A stretch of 64,000 bases of DNA from Furcasterigmium furcatum (lineage: Eukaryota; Ascomycota; Sordariomycetes; Glomerellales; Plectosphaerellaceae): positions 992,001 through 1,056,000 of the forward strand of contig BCIA01000007.1 in assembly GCA_001599815.1 (NCBI GenBank), read 5' to 3'. This document shows, one piece after another, positions 18,082 to 27,075 of the stretch; within the stretch, counting starts at the first letter, position 1, and each line of letters opens with the position of its first letter. Position numbers and translations under genes: made by a program. Below the pieces are notes generated by a model. That model ran no database searches, was not told the origin of the DNA, and saw only the letters and a program-made list of their open reading frames with translations.

Positions 18082-20568
18082 TCAGAGCTCCTCCATGTCG
18101 GCCTCCGAGTCGTACACAATGTCCACGTCGTCCCCGAGCTCGCTAAAGTCCGCCGACCGCAGGCTCTCGGGCAGCATCTGGCTCTTGGACAGGAGCTGCG
18201 ACGACCGGATGTGGAAGCTGCCCGATGCCGGCGGGACGAAGCTCTCCTCGTCCGTGATGGACGGCAGCTGTGTGCCTCCGGACGACTCCTCGACGGCGCG
18301 GGGGCTGGATTTGACCGGCGAGCGGGACGGGCTGGAGGCCTGGCTGACGGTGGTGGCCTGCGATGGCCTCACCGACGCCCGCTTCGGGGTGGGATTCGTC
18401 GGCCGCTTGTACGGTGTAGAAAACGGCGGCTCGGGCCTCTTGAAGGACGATTTGTCCATCCTTGGAGTGCTGGCACTGGCTGCCGCTCGCTCGAACTCTT
18501 GGCTGGACGGCACGACGTAGGCGGGGTCTGATGTGTGCTGCGTGGCTTCGCTGAGGAGCTGATTCGTGACCTCTTGCGACACCGTGACATGTGCCTGCGA
18601 TGACGGCTTCCCGAGCATCTTGTCCAGGCTGTCCTCGGGTTCCTCCTCTTCCTCTTCGTCGGTGCCAAAGACGGAACAGCGCAGGTTTGCCATCAGGTGG
18701 CCGACCACGGCGGGCGGAACATAGGTGTACTTCTGCGGGGCACCCTCGACCCAGCCGTGCTCCTTCATCTCCGCCAGAGGCACTGGGTTGTTCAGCTCGT
18801 ACACGTCGAGAAGCTCGTAGGCGAACTTGCTCGTCCCCTTCAGGTCGTTGAAATTCTTGTTTCCATCACCGGTCTCGTCCTCGATCTCCCCGGGCTGTTT
18901 CGCGCCGGAGATGCGAGCCATGTACCGGAGGTGGGATGCCGGGGCGGTGACGTAGAACCACATCCGCGTGACGATGCCTGGGATCTTGTATTTCCTGAAT
19001 TCATGGTTCTTGGCGCCGGTCACGATTCTCTCCATGTGCTCCGGGTGAATCGAGATGAAAATGTCGGACCGGTCTGTCTGCGGGCCCATGGAGCGGACGA
19101 CATCCAGGGAGATGCGCTGGCTCTCCAGTCCTTGTGTCTCATACTGCGTCTTTCCTTGGGTCAAAGGCAGTTGGGGCTCGTGGTCTTCCTGGGAACCATC
19201 CTCAGACTGGGTCTCCGTTGGCATACCGTGGGCCGAGATGGGCGGGAGGCACTGAGGTGGTGAGCTCAGGCGAACTGTCGGAACCTCGCTGAAGCTGCTC
19301 GATGCGGCAATCGCCGGAGGGGCTCGCTGCAGACGTTGGGGAGGGGAGCTCAGGCGAACGGTGGGCACCTCGCTGAAGCTGCTGGATTGGACATGTGCCG
19401 CAACCGCCGCAGAGCTTTGCGGGATGTCGACGGAAGTATCCGAGTGTGCGAGGGGCGGCGAGGGTGTAACCTTCTCCAGGGACGCCTGCTTCTCTGCGGA
19501 AGACACCATCTCCTCCACGAGAAGCTGCGTCTCCTTGCCCACAGCACCGTAAACCTCCTCGTCGTCTTCTTCATCTTCATTGTCGTTCTCGTCCCAGAGC
19601 TCAAAGTCGTCGTCCGAATCCGCAATTTCGCGGTCAGACACTGTAGCCCGGGGCCTCAGGGGCGAGGGGCTGGCGGGCATCTCGCTCCCCTCGCTCTCCT
19701 CTGCCATCTCCTCCGTGATGTCGGCCAGGGGGGGGCGCTCGCCCAAGACCTGGCTGGCCTCGTGCGCAGACGGAGTCACGAAGCGGACGGACTTATGCTG
19801 CGTGTGCGACTTCGCAGGAGAGTGGTTTTCTACCGAGGACGCGGGGCTCTTCGTTGCGGCCGTGGCATACGAGTCCTCGACGACTAGCGTCCGAGGTCGC
19901 TTTGACGCGCTGGGAAGCTTTGACATCTCGGGGAACCTGCCGAGAGGCGACATGACGTTGGTGGACTTGTCCTTGAGGGGCGAGCGTGTGGTGTTGACTG
20001 GGGTGTAACGCGCCAGCATGGGGGTGATGGGCGAGTCCTGGGAGGAGGGGATCTCATGCCGCACGCGGCGGTTCGAAGGCGTTTGTGGCGTGGCAGAAGC
20101 CTTCTCCTTGCCCTTGCCCTCTGGGCTTTTGGCATGGGCATCCTCATCGCTCGGGGTGTCGTCGATCAGGAACGGGTCGTCTCTGCTGCCGAACGAGGGC
20201 ATCTGCGTCAAGGTCTGCGTCTTGTATGTGCTCTTGGGAGGCGAGCTCGGCACGTCTCCTTCTGTCTTGCGCCTCTTCCTGGACCTGGACGGGCGCTCCC
20301 TTTCTTCATCCTCGCCACGCAGGTCGGTGGGAGGGGCGTCCACCCATTGCATCTGGGTCAGGGTCTTCTGGTGCGGGGAGGACTTGGTCTCCTCTTCCGG
20401 CTCGTCATCTGGGTTTTTGGAAATCTTGCGGCGCGGGGTTTTGCGGCCGTAACCTCGCACCGTCGTCTTGCGAGCTGGAAATCGGGCTTGTTCGAGCTTG
20501 GGAGCGGTGCCGGAGGTGTAGACGCGATCCGGGTCTGACGCGCCGCCGGAGCGCGTTCTGGGAGGCAT
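18082..20568 (-). CDS. Disordered, probably nuclear protein with a central ASCH/PUA-like domain
   Basis: Single-exon, 828 aa, start MPPRTRSGG at ATG 20568 (no ATG exists further upstream in this frame). About 470 N-terminal and 230 C-terminal residues are low-complexity, rich in Ser, Pro, Glu and Lys, with basic clusters (RKTPRRKI, SRKRRKTEG) that look like nuclear localisation signals and many SP/TP sites. Between them lies a compact domain: DIFISIHPEHMERIVTGAKN, HEFRKYKIPG, MWFYVTAPASHLRYMARISG, then KFAYELLDVYELNNPVPLAEM. The 'hEFRKY ... WFYVTAP' layout suits an ASCH-like member of the PUA superfamily, whose members often bind RNA or modified nucleic acid. I do not recognise a named gene. 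Convergent with the SDR gene (350 bp between stops). Domain call by pattern only. Confidence 0.8.
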   Translation of the reverse strand: MPPRTRSGGASDPDRVYTSGTAPKLEQARFPARKTTVRGYGRKTPRRKISKNPDDEPEEETKSSPHQKTLTQMQWVDAPPTDLRGEDEERERPSRSRKRRKTEGDVPSSPPKSTYKTQTLTQMPSFGSRDDPFLIDDTPSDEDAHAKSPEGKGKEKASATPQTPSNRRVRHEIPSSQDSPITPMLARYTPVNTTRSPLKDKSTNVMSPLGRFPEMSKLPSASKRPRTLVVEDSYATAATKSPASSVENHSPAKSHTQHKSVRFVTPSAHEASQVLGERPPLADITEEMAEESEGSEMPASPSPLRPRATVSDREIADSDDDFELWDENDNEDEEDDEEVYGAVGKETQLLVEEMVSSAEKQASLEKVTPSPPLAHSDTSVDIPQSSAAVAAHVQSSSFSEVPTVRLSSPPQRLQRAPPAIAASSSFSEVPTVRLSSPPQCLPPISAHGMPTETQSEDGSQEDHEPQLPLTQGKTQYETQGLESQRISLDVVRSMGPQTDRSDIFISIHPEHMERIVTGAKNHEFRKYKIPGIVTRMWFYVTAPASHLRYMARISGAKQPGEIEDETGDGNKNFNDLKGTSKFAYELLDVYELNNPVPLAEMKEHGWVEGAPQKYTYVPPAVVGHLMANLRCSVFGTDEEEEEEPEDSLDKMLGKPSSQAHVTVSQEVTNQLLSEATQHTSDPAYVVPSSQEFERAAASASTPRMDKSSFKRPEPPFSTPYKRPTNPTPKRASVRPSQATTVSQASSPSRSPVKSSPRAVEESSGGTQLPSITDEESFVPPASGSFHIRSSQLLSKSQMLPESLRSADFSELGDDVDIVYDSEADMEEL
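19262..19383 (-). repeat. Internal 84-nt-period duplication within the ASCH-like protein gene
   Basis: A 38-nt segment at 19262-19299 recurs at 19346-19383 with few differences. In the protein it gives two copies of SSSFSEVPTVRLSSPPQ spaced 28 residues apart in the disordered N-terminal half. It may be a duplicated short linear motif. Confidence 0.85.
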
Positions 20569-21397
20569 CCTTGGGTTCGATGGGGGGATATTCAAGCCGC
20601 GATGCTTGCAGGTTTCAACGTGCGGTCTGAATCATGGTCTGGCCTGGCGATGCGATCCCTTTGAGGAGTGCGGGGAGTTTGATGCATGCATACGTGGGCG
20701 GTGTGCTGTGCTGACTGTGGTATGGTTTGGTGGTGAGTCTTCTGTGGTCCCACGTCGCGTCGCGACTCGCACATGTCACTGCAACGGCCCCTGTTGCCCC
20801 CGTTTTGGGCGCGTCTTACAGCGCGCGCGGTCCCTCCCGTCCACATGACATCATCCGCGTTTGGCACTGATGCTCGTTAATCTTTAATGAGAATAATTGG
20901 AAATTTCATTCATGATCTGATGTTAGAGATAGAAATACATGTGTGTTAATATGGTGTGATATTTGTTCTAGTGCCATCTATCCTCGCAACTAGGTCCTAG
21001 ATGTGCTAAACCATACATATATCCCTCAGAGAATGTGTCAACCAGATGTTTGAAATCATCTTTGACAAAGTTGACTTGACTTGCTCGAAATGCCGGAAGA
21101 TGTCATTGTATCGTTGAAGTCGTTATTGGTACAGACCGTGGTGTCCGACGGGTTTTGATGTGCTGAGAAGATTCCGAAATTTGGCTGGAAAGAAGGCTGA
21201 TGAGGTCATGTAAGTCGTAGATGTTTTGTTGATATTGCGACAGAATGTTGAACCACCGAGTGCCCCTGACGCTTGGATGAGGACATATCCATAGGTGCCG
21301 TTCCCCCGCTTCATCTTTTGGCCGCCTAGGTAGTATCATGGTATCCTCTCTGTGCTTGAAGGCTGGCCGAGATGTTGACGCAGGGTTTGCTGCGCGT
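20569..21397. other. Intergenic region, partly AT-rich, no gene seen
   Basis: 829 bp between the ASCH-like gene start and the 98-aa gene's stop. The stretch 20870-21060 is noticeably more AT-rich than its surroundings. Short frames on the minus strand (for example near 21123-21314) lack any family similarity. Confidence 0.45.
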
Positions 21398-21694
21398 CTA
21401 GACTCGGGACTTAAAAAGCTTCTTGAGGCCCTTGACGATGCGATATCGTCTGCCCCTCGACTCCTTGAATGCGTCCTTCCCGCCCTGGGACCTGGCGACT
21501 GCAATGTTGTGAATGAAGTCTTCGAACTCGACGTCGGCCATTGGGTCGTGTACGAGATAAGGATCCCGTTGTGCCAAGTACTTGGCTCTGAGCATTTTCA
21601 GCTGGGACTCGGACAGACACGCCTGCTCCGTCCAGTTGCGTCTGCGGGTTTCCGCTGCGTTGCCGATGGTGTAGTTGTACTTATTCGGAGCCAT
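21398..21694 (-). CDS. Small hypothetical protein, 98 aa
   Basis: ATG at 21694 in good context (A at -3, G at +4) to stop at 21398. Charged, soluble, Lys/Arg-rich; contains SESQLKMLRAKYLAQRD and DVEFEDFIHNIAVARSQGG and a very basic C terminus (RYRIVKGLKKLFKSRV). There is no signal peptide or membrane segment. I do not recognise it. It could be a genuine small gene or the exon of a larger one; no partner exon is evident. Confidence 0.45.
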   Translation of the reverse strand: MAPNKYNYTIGNAAETRRRNWTEQACLSESQLKMLRAKYLAQRDPYLVHDPMADVEFEDFIHNIAVARSQGGKDAFKESRGRRYRIVKGLKKLFKSRV

Positions 21695-22285
21695 CTTGAA
21701 GGCTTGGAGTACACGAAGTGTTCGAACAGCTTTAGTATCGGGGGGGATTTAGAGACAGTAACCTGGCAGGGCGGTGGAAATTCTGGTGGTAGCTCTGTTT
21801 GGAGATGGCGGATGGGAGGACGCTGGCTTTATACGTCGAAGGCGGAGGACCATGAATGATAATCGAGTTCATGGCGGAAATGGGGGGAGAGTCATGCCCC
21901 TCTTGACGCTGTTGAAGGTTCTGGTATGAGTCCTGTGGCTTTGAAAATTCAGTTTAGGCTTCAGGCATCAAGCTCTCTCGGCCCTCTGTAACTTTAACTC
22001 AACGCCACGTCGTGAAGGAGTCATATGGTGTCTAGTATCAAGGGCCACGGCCACTGAACGATATGGCACGCTGTCGATCGAGTGCGCCTGGTTGACGAAG
22101 CCTGTGAGGAAAGGTCAATGATATCACAACGCAAACCCACACCCAAGGTTCATAGGTATTGAAAACAAATGAATTGAATTGATGCAGCGGCAGCGCGCGC
22201 AGTGTCAGATGCCTGCCCGGGATGCACTGCAAGGTGGTACAAATTCGATTTCGGCCGAATCAATATTTACACATCGGTGGCTCGT

Positions 22286-23199
22286 CTATTTCTTGGGCTC
22301 CTCCTTCTTCTCCTCGGGCTTCGGTGTCGGCAGCTTGAACGACTCGGGCTTGCGGTCCAGGCCGTCGCCGATCTGCTCCCAGGAGCTCGTGCCGCCCTCG
22401 AAGTTGCGGAACGCCTGGGTCAGCTCCAGAGGCTCGGTGACGATGCGCTTCTTCTCCTCGTCGAACCTGATCTCGGTGTAGCCGGTGAGGGGGAAGTCCT
22501 TACGCAGGGGGTGGCCCTCGAAGCCGTAGTCGGTCATGATGCGGCGGAGATCCGGGTGGCCGACGAAGAAGACGCCGAAGAGGTCGTAGACCTCGCGCTC
22601 GTACCAGTTGGCGCCAGCGAAGAGACCGGTGATACTGGGGACGGGGGAGGCCTCGTCGGCGTAGGTCTTGACGCGGATGCGGGCGTTGTGGCGGACGCTG
22701 AGGAGGTTGTAGATAATCTCGAAGCGCTGGTCCCTCGTGGGATAGTCGACGGCCGTGACGGTGGAGACCTGGGTGAACTCGGAGGACGTGTTGTCTAGGG
22801 CGTCATGTCAGCAGAGAGCAGTCGACGGGGAGCCAATTGATGCGTACACTTGAGGAAGGTGAACACGGGGATGACGCCAGCCGGGGGGATGTAGATGGTG
22901 AGCTCGTCCTTCCAGACGGAGAACTGCTGGACGTATTTGGGCAGGCAGCCCATGACCCAGGCGCCGTACTTGTGAAGGTTCTCAGCCTTGGTGGCGTACT
23001 TGTCGGCGGGGTTGACGATGGGGGCCTTGAGCTCGCCGGCGGGCGCGCGCTCGACGGATCGAAGGTTCTGAGCATCTTTCGGCTGGCCGACCGGCAGTCC
23101 GGCCAATTGCGGGATAGTGGTCGAGAAGCATCGCGCCTCGGTGACACGGGCCTGTCGCAGGCCGGCCAGGGCCCTGCTTCGGTACAGTCTGGTGGCCAT
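22286..23199 (-). CDS. NADH:ubiquinone oxidoreductase 30 kDa subunit (NDUFS3/NUO-30 type), mitochondrial
   Basis: Complex I peripheral-arm (Q-module) subunit homologous to NDUFS3/NuoC. Exon 1 is 23199-22848, a 53-nt intron is 22847-22795, exon 2 is 22794-22286; 286 aa. The splice gives PVFTFLKYNTSSEFTQVS, matching the family. An Arg-rich presequence (MATRLYRSRALAGLRQARV) precedes the mature protein. Exon 2 contains RFEIIYNLLSVRHNARIRVK, YEREVYDLFGVFFVGHPDLR and the NuoC signature through DYGFEGHPLRKDFPLTGY, and ends with a Lys/Glu-rich tail. Start chosen at MATRLYR; the upstream frame is 5' UTR. Divergent from NOT4, with 599 bp between starts. Confidence 0.95.
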
Positions 23200-23798
23200 C
23201 GTCGCGGATTGGTGGAGGGAGCTGGCGATGTCTGAGGGAAGAGTCGTTGAAATGGTGGTGATGCCGTGGTGATGGATTGGGAATTTCGAGCTGCGGATTG
23301 GGCCGCTAGGGCCACCCCACAAAAGGGGAGTGGACGTAGCCCCATTCACCTCTTCTTTCACTGTCAACCTCGTCTACCTCTCCTTGCCAAACTTCGCGTC
23401 TGCACAACCAACCGACGACCTTCTTCGACCGATTCTGCAGAGAAAACTCTGCTACAGTTGCCAAAGGAGTGCTACAGACCGGAGACATCAACCGCTCTCG
23501 CATTTGTCAACTTCACAACTCGATTGTCCATCAACAGCAGCCACCATTGTCTAGGCGTTTCTCCATCATTCCAAGGCGTGTTCTTAGCGCGCCAGGCTCA
23601 AACGCTTGAGGAGTTCACGTGATCTCTGCACCTGACCCCAAACGGTATAGCGCCACCTGGCGACTGGGCCTTCGAAAGGCTTTGGCTCTTTCATCTTTCC
23701 ACCTTCCATTACCACGTTCGCTCCAGCGAAACCTTCACCCACCCCGACGACGCTTGATACTTTCTCCTTTGATACCCAGTACATAATACCTCAGCATC
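23200..23798. promoter_or_regulatory. Shared divergent promoter of the complex I subunit gene and NOT4
   Basis: 599 bp between two divergent ATGs. A palindromic TCACGTGA (bHLH/Cbf1-type site) lies at 23615-23622. Pyrimidine-rich tracts occur on both flanks, as is common in fungal leaders. Function of the site is an inference. Confidence 0.35.
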
Positions 23799-26376
23799 AT
23801 GGCGCCACAGGACTCTTTTATCGAGGATGACGAGGAGACTTGGTGAGTTTGCCCCCCATCCCTTTCCACGCGCGTGGCAGGCGCGCTCTTGGGCTTCATT
23901 TCAGCCCTTGGGCTCTGTTTGCTACCATGACGTTCTCGACTCGCTGACACGTCCTCCTCTACCAGCCCTCTATGCATCGAAGAACTGGATCTCTCCGACC
24001 GGAGTTTCAAGCCTTGCCCTTGCGGCTACCAGGTGTGTATCCCCCCGTTGCCGCTCCCGCCACAGCCTCATCGAGCTGACCCATCGCGATCGCAGGTTTG
24101 CCAGTTCTGCTTCAACAACATCAAGAACAACATGAACGGCCTGTGTCCCGCTTGCAGGAGACCATACGACGAGAAGACGATCGAGTGGAAGGTCGTGACA
24201 CCCGAAGAGTACGTTCTGGATCGCCTCGAGTGTCTGCCTCGTCATGCTGACAAACCGTTCCAGAGTCGCCGAGTTCAGCGCAAACATCCGGAAGAACCAG
24301 AAGAAGCGGGCCCAAGACCAGAAGCAGAAGGAGGTCCAGAAGCGAGAGGCTGAGAAGGAGAGCCGCAAGAACCTCGTTGGCGTCCGAGTCGTTCAGAAGA
24401 ACCTGGTTTACGTGACCGGGCTCACACCGACCGTCCGCGAAGATGAGCTTCTCAAGACCCTCCGAAAACCCGAATTCTTCGGACAGTACGGTAACATCCA
24501 GAAGATTTCGATTAGCAATCGGAAGAGCTCGGATGGCCAGAACCAGTCTCTCGGCATATACGTCACCTTCGAGAAGAAGGACGACGCACAGCGATGCATC
24601 CAGGCGGTCAATGGTTCCCCCAACGGCGATCGAGTTCTCAGGGCCCAGCTCGGAACGACCAAGTACTGCTCGGCATGGTTGCGACACGAACAGTGCTCCA
24701 ACCGCTCCTGCATGTTCCTGCACGAGCTTGGCGACGAGGAGGATAGCTATACTCGCCAGGACCTCTCGTCGATGAACGGCATCAATACGCAACGACCGCT
24801 GCCCCCCGGCGGCGGCTCTTCCAGGAGCGCATCTCGACAGCATCAGCACCAGAACGCCGCCCCCGCTCCCGCTCCCGCTGCCCCGGCATCCCAGGCCTCA
24901 GCTTCCCAACCTATGGTGCGCTCCTCTAGCAGAGAAGACTCCGAGAACGGCGGAGACGGATCTGCTCTGCCGTCGTCCGCGAACTGGGCGCGGAATCCCC
25001 AGAGAAGCCGGAGGGGCAGCCACGCGACCAGCGGCGTCGCACCCAGCCCTGCCATCTCGACATCGCTGCCGGTCACTGCGGAGGTTATCGACGAAACTCC
25101 TGCGGACGAGCCCGAGACCTCAGCTTCGAGCAGCTCTGGGGCCCCTGTTTCTAAGACGAGACAGCAGGCCATCCCGGAGAATCTGCTCAAGGCTATTCTG
25201 AAGGCCCTTCGAGACTGCCCCTTCACCTGTACCGGCGACGCCCCCGATAGCGACAACTTCCCTCCGATGTTTGATCCTCGCGGTGGCGAGAAGAGGCGCG
25301 CACTGCGCGAAGAGGAGGAGAACCGCCACGCAGTTGATCAGGAAGAACAAGGAGACGCAACGACCGCTTCTGAAGGCGAGCCCGAGACGGGTGGCAGTTT
25401 GGCCCTTGGTGGCGAGCCCGAGGATCATGAACCGGGTCGCGAGGCTGGCTTTGACCAGCGGAGGCCTGCCACACAGTCCTCTGGCCGCAGCAATGCCGAT
25501 TTCTTCGGTCCTGCCATCGGATCCACCTTCCCGCAAGGCGGCTCGAACGCTGGCAGCCGCACCATGACGCCTCAGCAGCAGATCTACATGCGGACGCAGT
25601 CGGGATTCGGCGAAAACCTTCCCCCTGGCATCACACCCACCGGCCAATCTTCTCAGATCAGTGGCCATAACCGTCAGGGATCGCGGTTTAGCTTCGCCAA
25701 CGACAACGCCGCCGGATCCGCCTCCGTCAAGGTGAACCCGAACCCGAGGGCCATGGCGCAGCAGCAGACCATGATGCCCTCGTCTTACTCGCAAAACAAC
25801 CAGTACTACTCGACATCGATGCCCGGCCCTCCGCCTGGACTCAAGTCCACGGGTACCCCGCCCAACATGTTCGGCCAGGGCCAGTTTGGTGGCGCAGGCT
25901 TCGGTGGTGGACAGAAGGATTCAGGCGACCTTCTTCAAAGCCTCATCCGCGGCCGCGGAAGCGCGAACAGCCAGGCCCACGATGCCGGAAAGCGTGAGTT
26001 GATGCTTTCTTTTTCTAACCAGTACCCACCCTCCTCTTCCTCCACCCCAGCTCCTACTACGGGCCTCCTGGCGTCGCTCTACGGTAACCAGCCCGGGGCA
26101 TTCCAAGATTTCGGCCCCAAGCAGAAGAAGAAGGGGAAGAAGCACAGGCATGCTAACACTTCCTCCTCTGGGGGAGGTGGCTTAGTCGATCTTGCGGACC
26201 CGAGCATCTTGCAAGCCAGGATGCAGCACCAGACGCAGCAGAGCAATGCCGGAGTCGGCCAGGGCCTGTTCGGTGGAGGACAGAGCCAAGGTGGGTACAC
26301 CCCTAATCTGATGTACAACAACAACAACGCCAACTCGAACAACAACACGACGCGGTTCCCGGGATCTGGATGGTGA
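23799..26376 (+). CDS. CCR4-NOT subunit NOT4, RING-type E3 ubiquitin ligase (N-terminal exons; short-form end)
   Basis: Exons 23799-23842, 23966-24032, 24096-24208 and 24264 onward. They encode a C4C4-type RING (CPLCIEELDL ... CPCGYQ|VCQFC ... LCPACRRPY, residues about 15-60), a Lys-rich helix, an RRM (about 114-205; NLVYVTGL and LGIYVTF are RNP2/RNP1) and a CCCH zinc finger (CSAWLRHEQCSNRSCMFLH), the NOT4/CNOT4 architecture. NOT4 ubiquitinates ribosome-associated and other substrates as part of the CCR4-NOT deadenylase. A 57-nt in-frame segment, 25994-26050 (GTGAGT ... CTAAC ... CAG), is probably a further intron. The frame closes at 26376, but a phase-1 donor GTGGGT at 26291 joins perfectly to the distal exon at 27076, giving a protein of about 1550 residues. 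I infer the long form is the main product. Confidence 0.9.
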
Positions 26377-27075
26377 TGGGGCTCATCAGGGTGCTCCATC
26401 GACTTCAGCATGCGTTTGCGATTTATTTTCTTTTTGGCTGGGGGGCCACATCATTGCGTTGGGTGTGTCTGTTCATGTATTACGAGAGGAGGAGGAGAGG
26501 TGTTGCGCCACCCCAGAGAGCGAGCGGTGACTCTAGTGCAGAGATCACCATGCGGCTTTCGGACACGGACACAGCAAACATACCACGGACCCCTCGAGGG
26601 CCGCACTGGTTGTGGACAAGGGCATTTGGCGTTTGAATCGCTTCGGGCATCTGGGAGCACGACACTCCCAGTTCTATGTCGGCACAAAACCTCGTTTTCT
26701 CAGAAAACATGTGTCGAATGTCACGGTTTACAGGGTCAATCAGGCAAGCAACGTCGTCTTCCACTCGCCCACCTGTACGTTAACTCAACAGGCCATTCTC
26801 CTGCGCCGAGGATGGCAGAGGCACAAGGTCAAATAGAGATTTTGCCCAAACTTTGTCGTCCTCGTGCTATCTTTCTGCCTCCAACGGATGTCGACGCTAC
26901 ATGGAAGACGATGTTGGGAGCCGTGACTTGACCCTGTGAACGGGCATCCATGTATATTAAATTGGCCCCCCGGCCTCTGGATCCTGGGAACCTCGCGGCT
27001 GTTGCTTCATCGTCTTTTCTTGTTGCATATTCAGTAAGGGCTTGGGTACAAGACTTGCTAACTCTGGCTTCTTAG

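Noticed and set aside
20870..21060. AT-rich stretch as a possible RIP-mutated repeat
   Set aside because: Short, no recognisable element remnants and no stop-riddled frames; more like ordinary AT-rich intergenic DNA.
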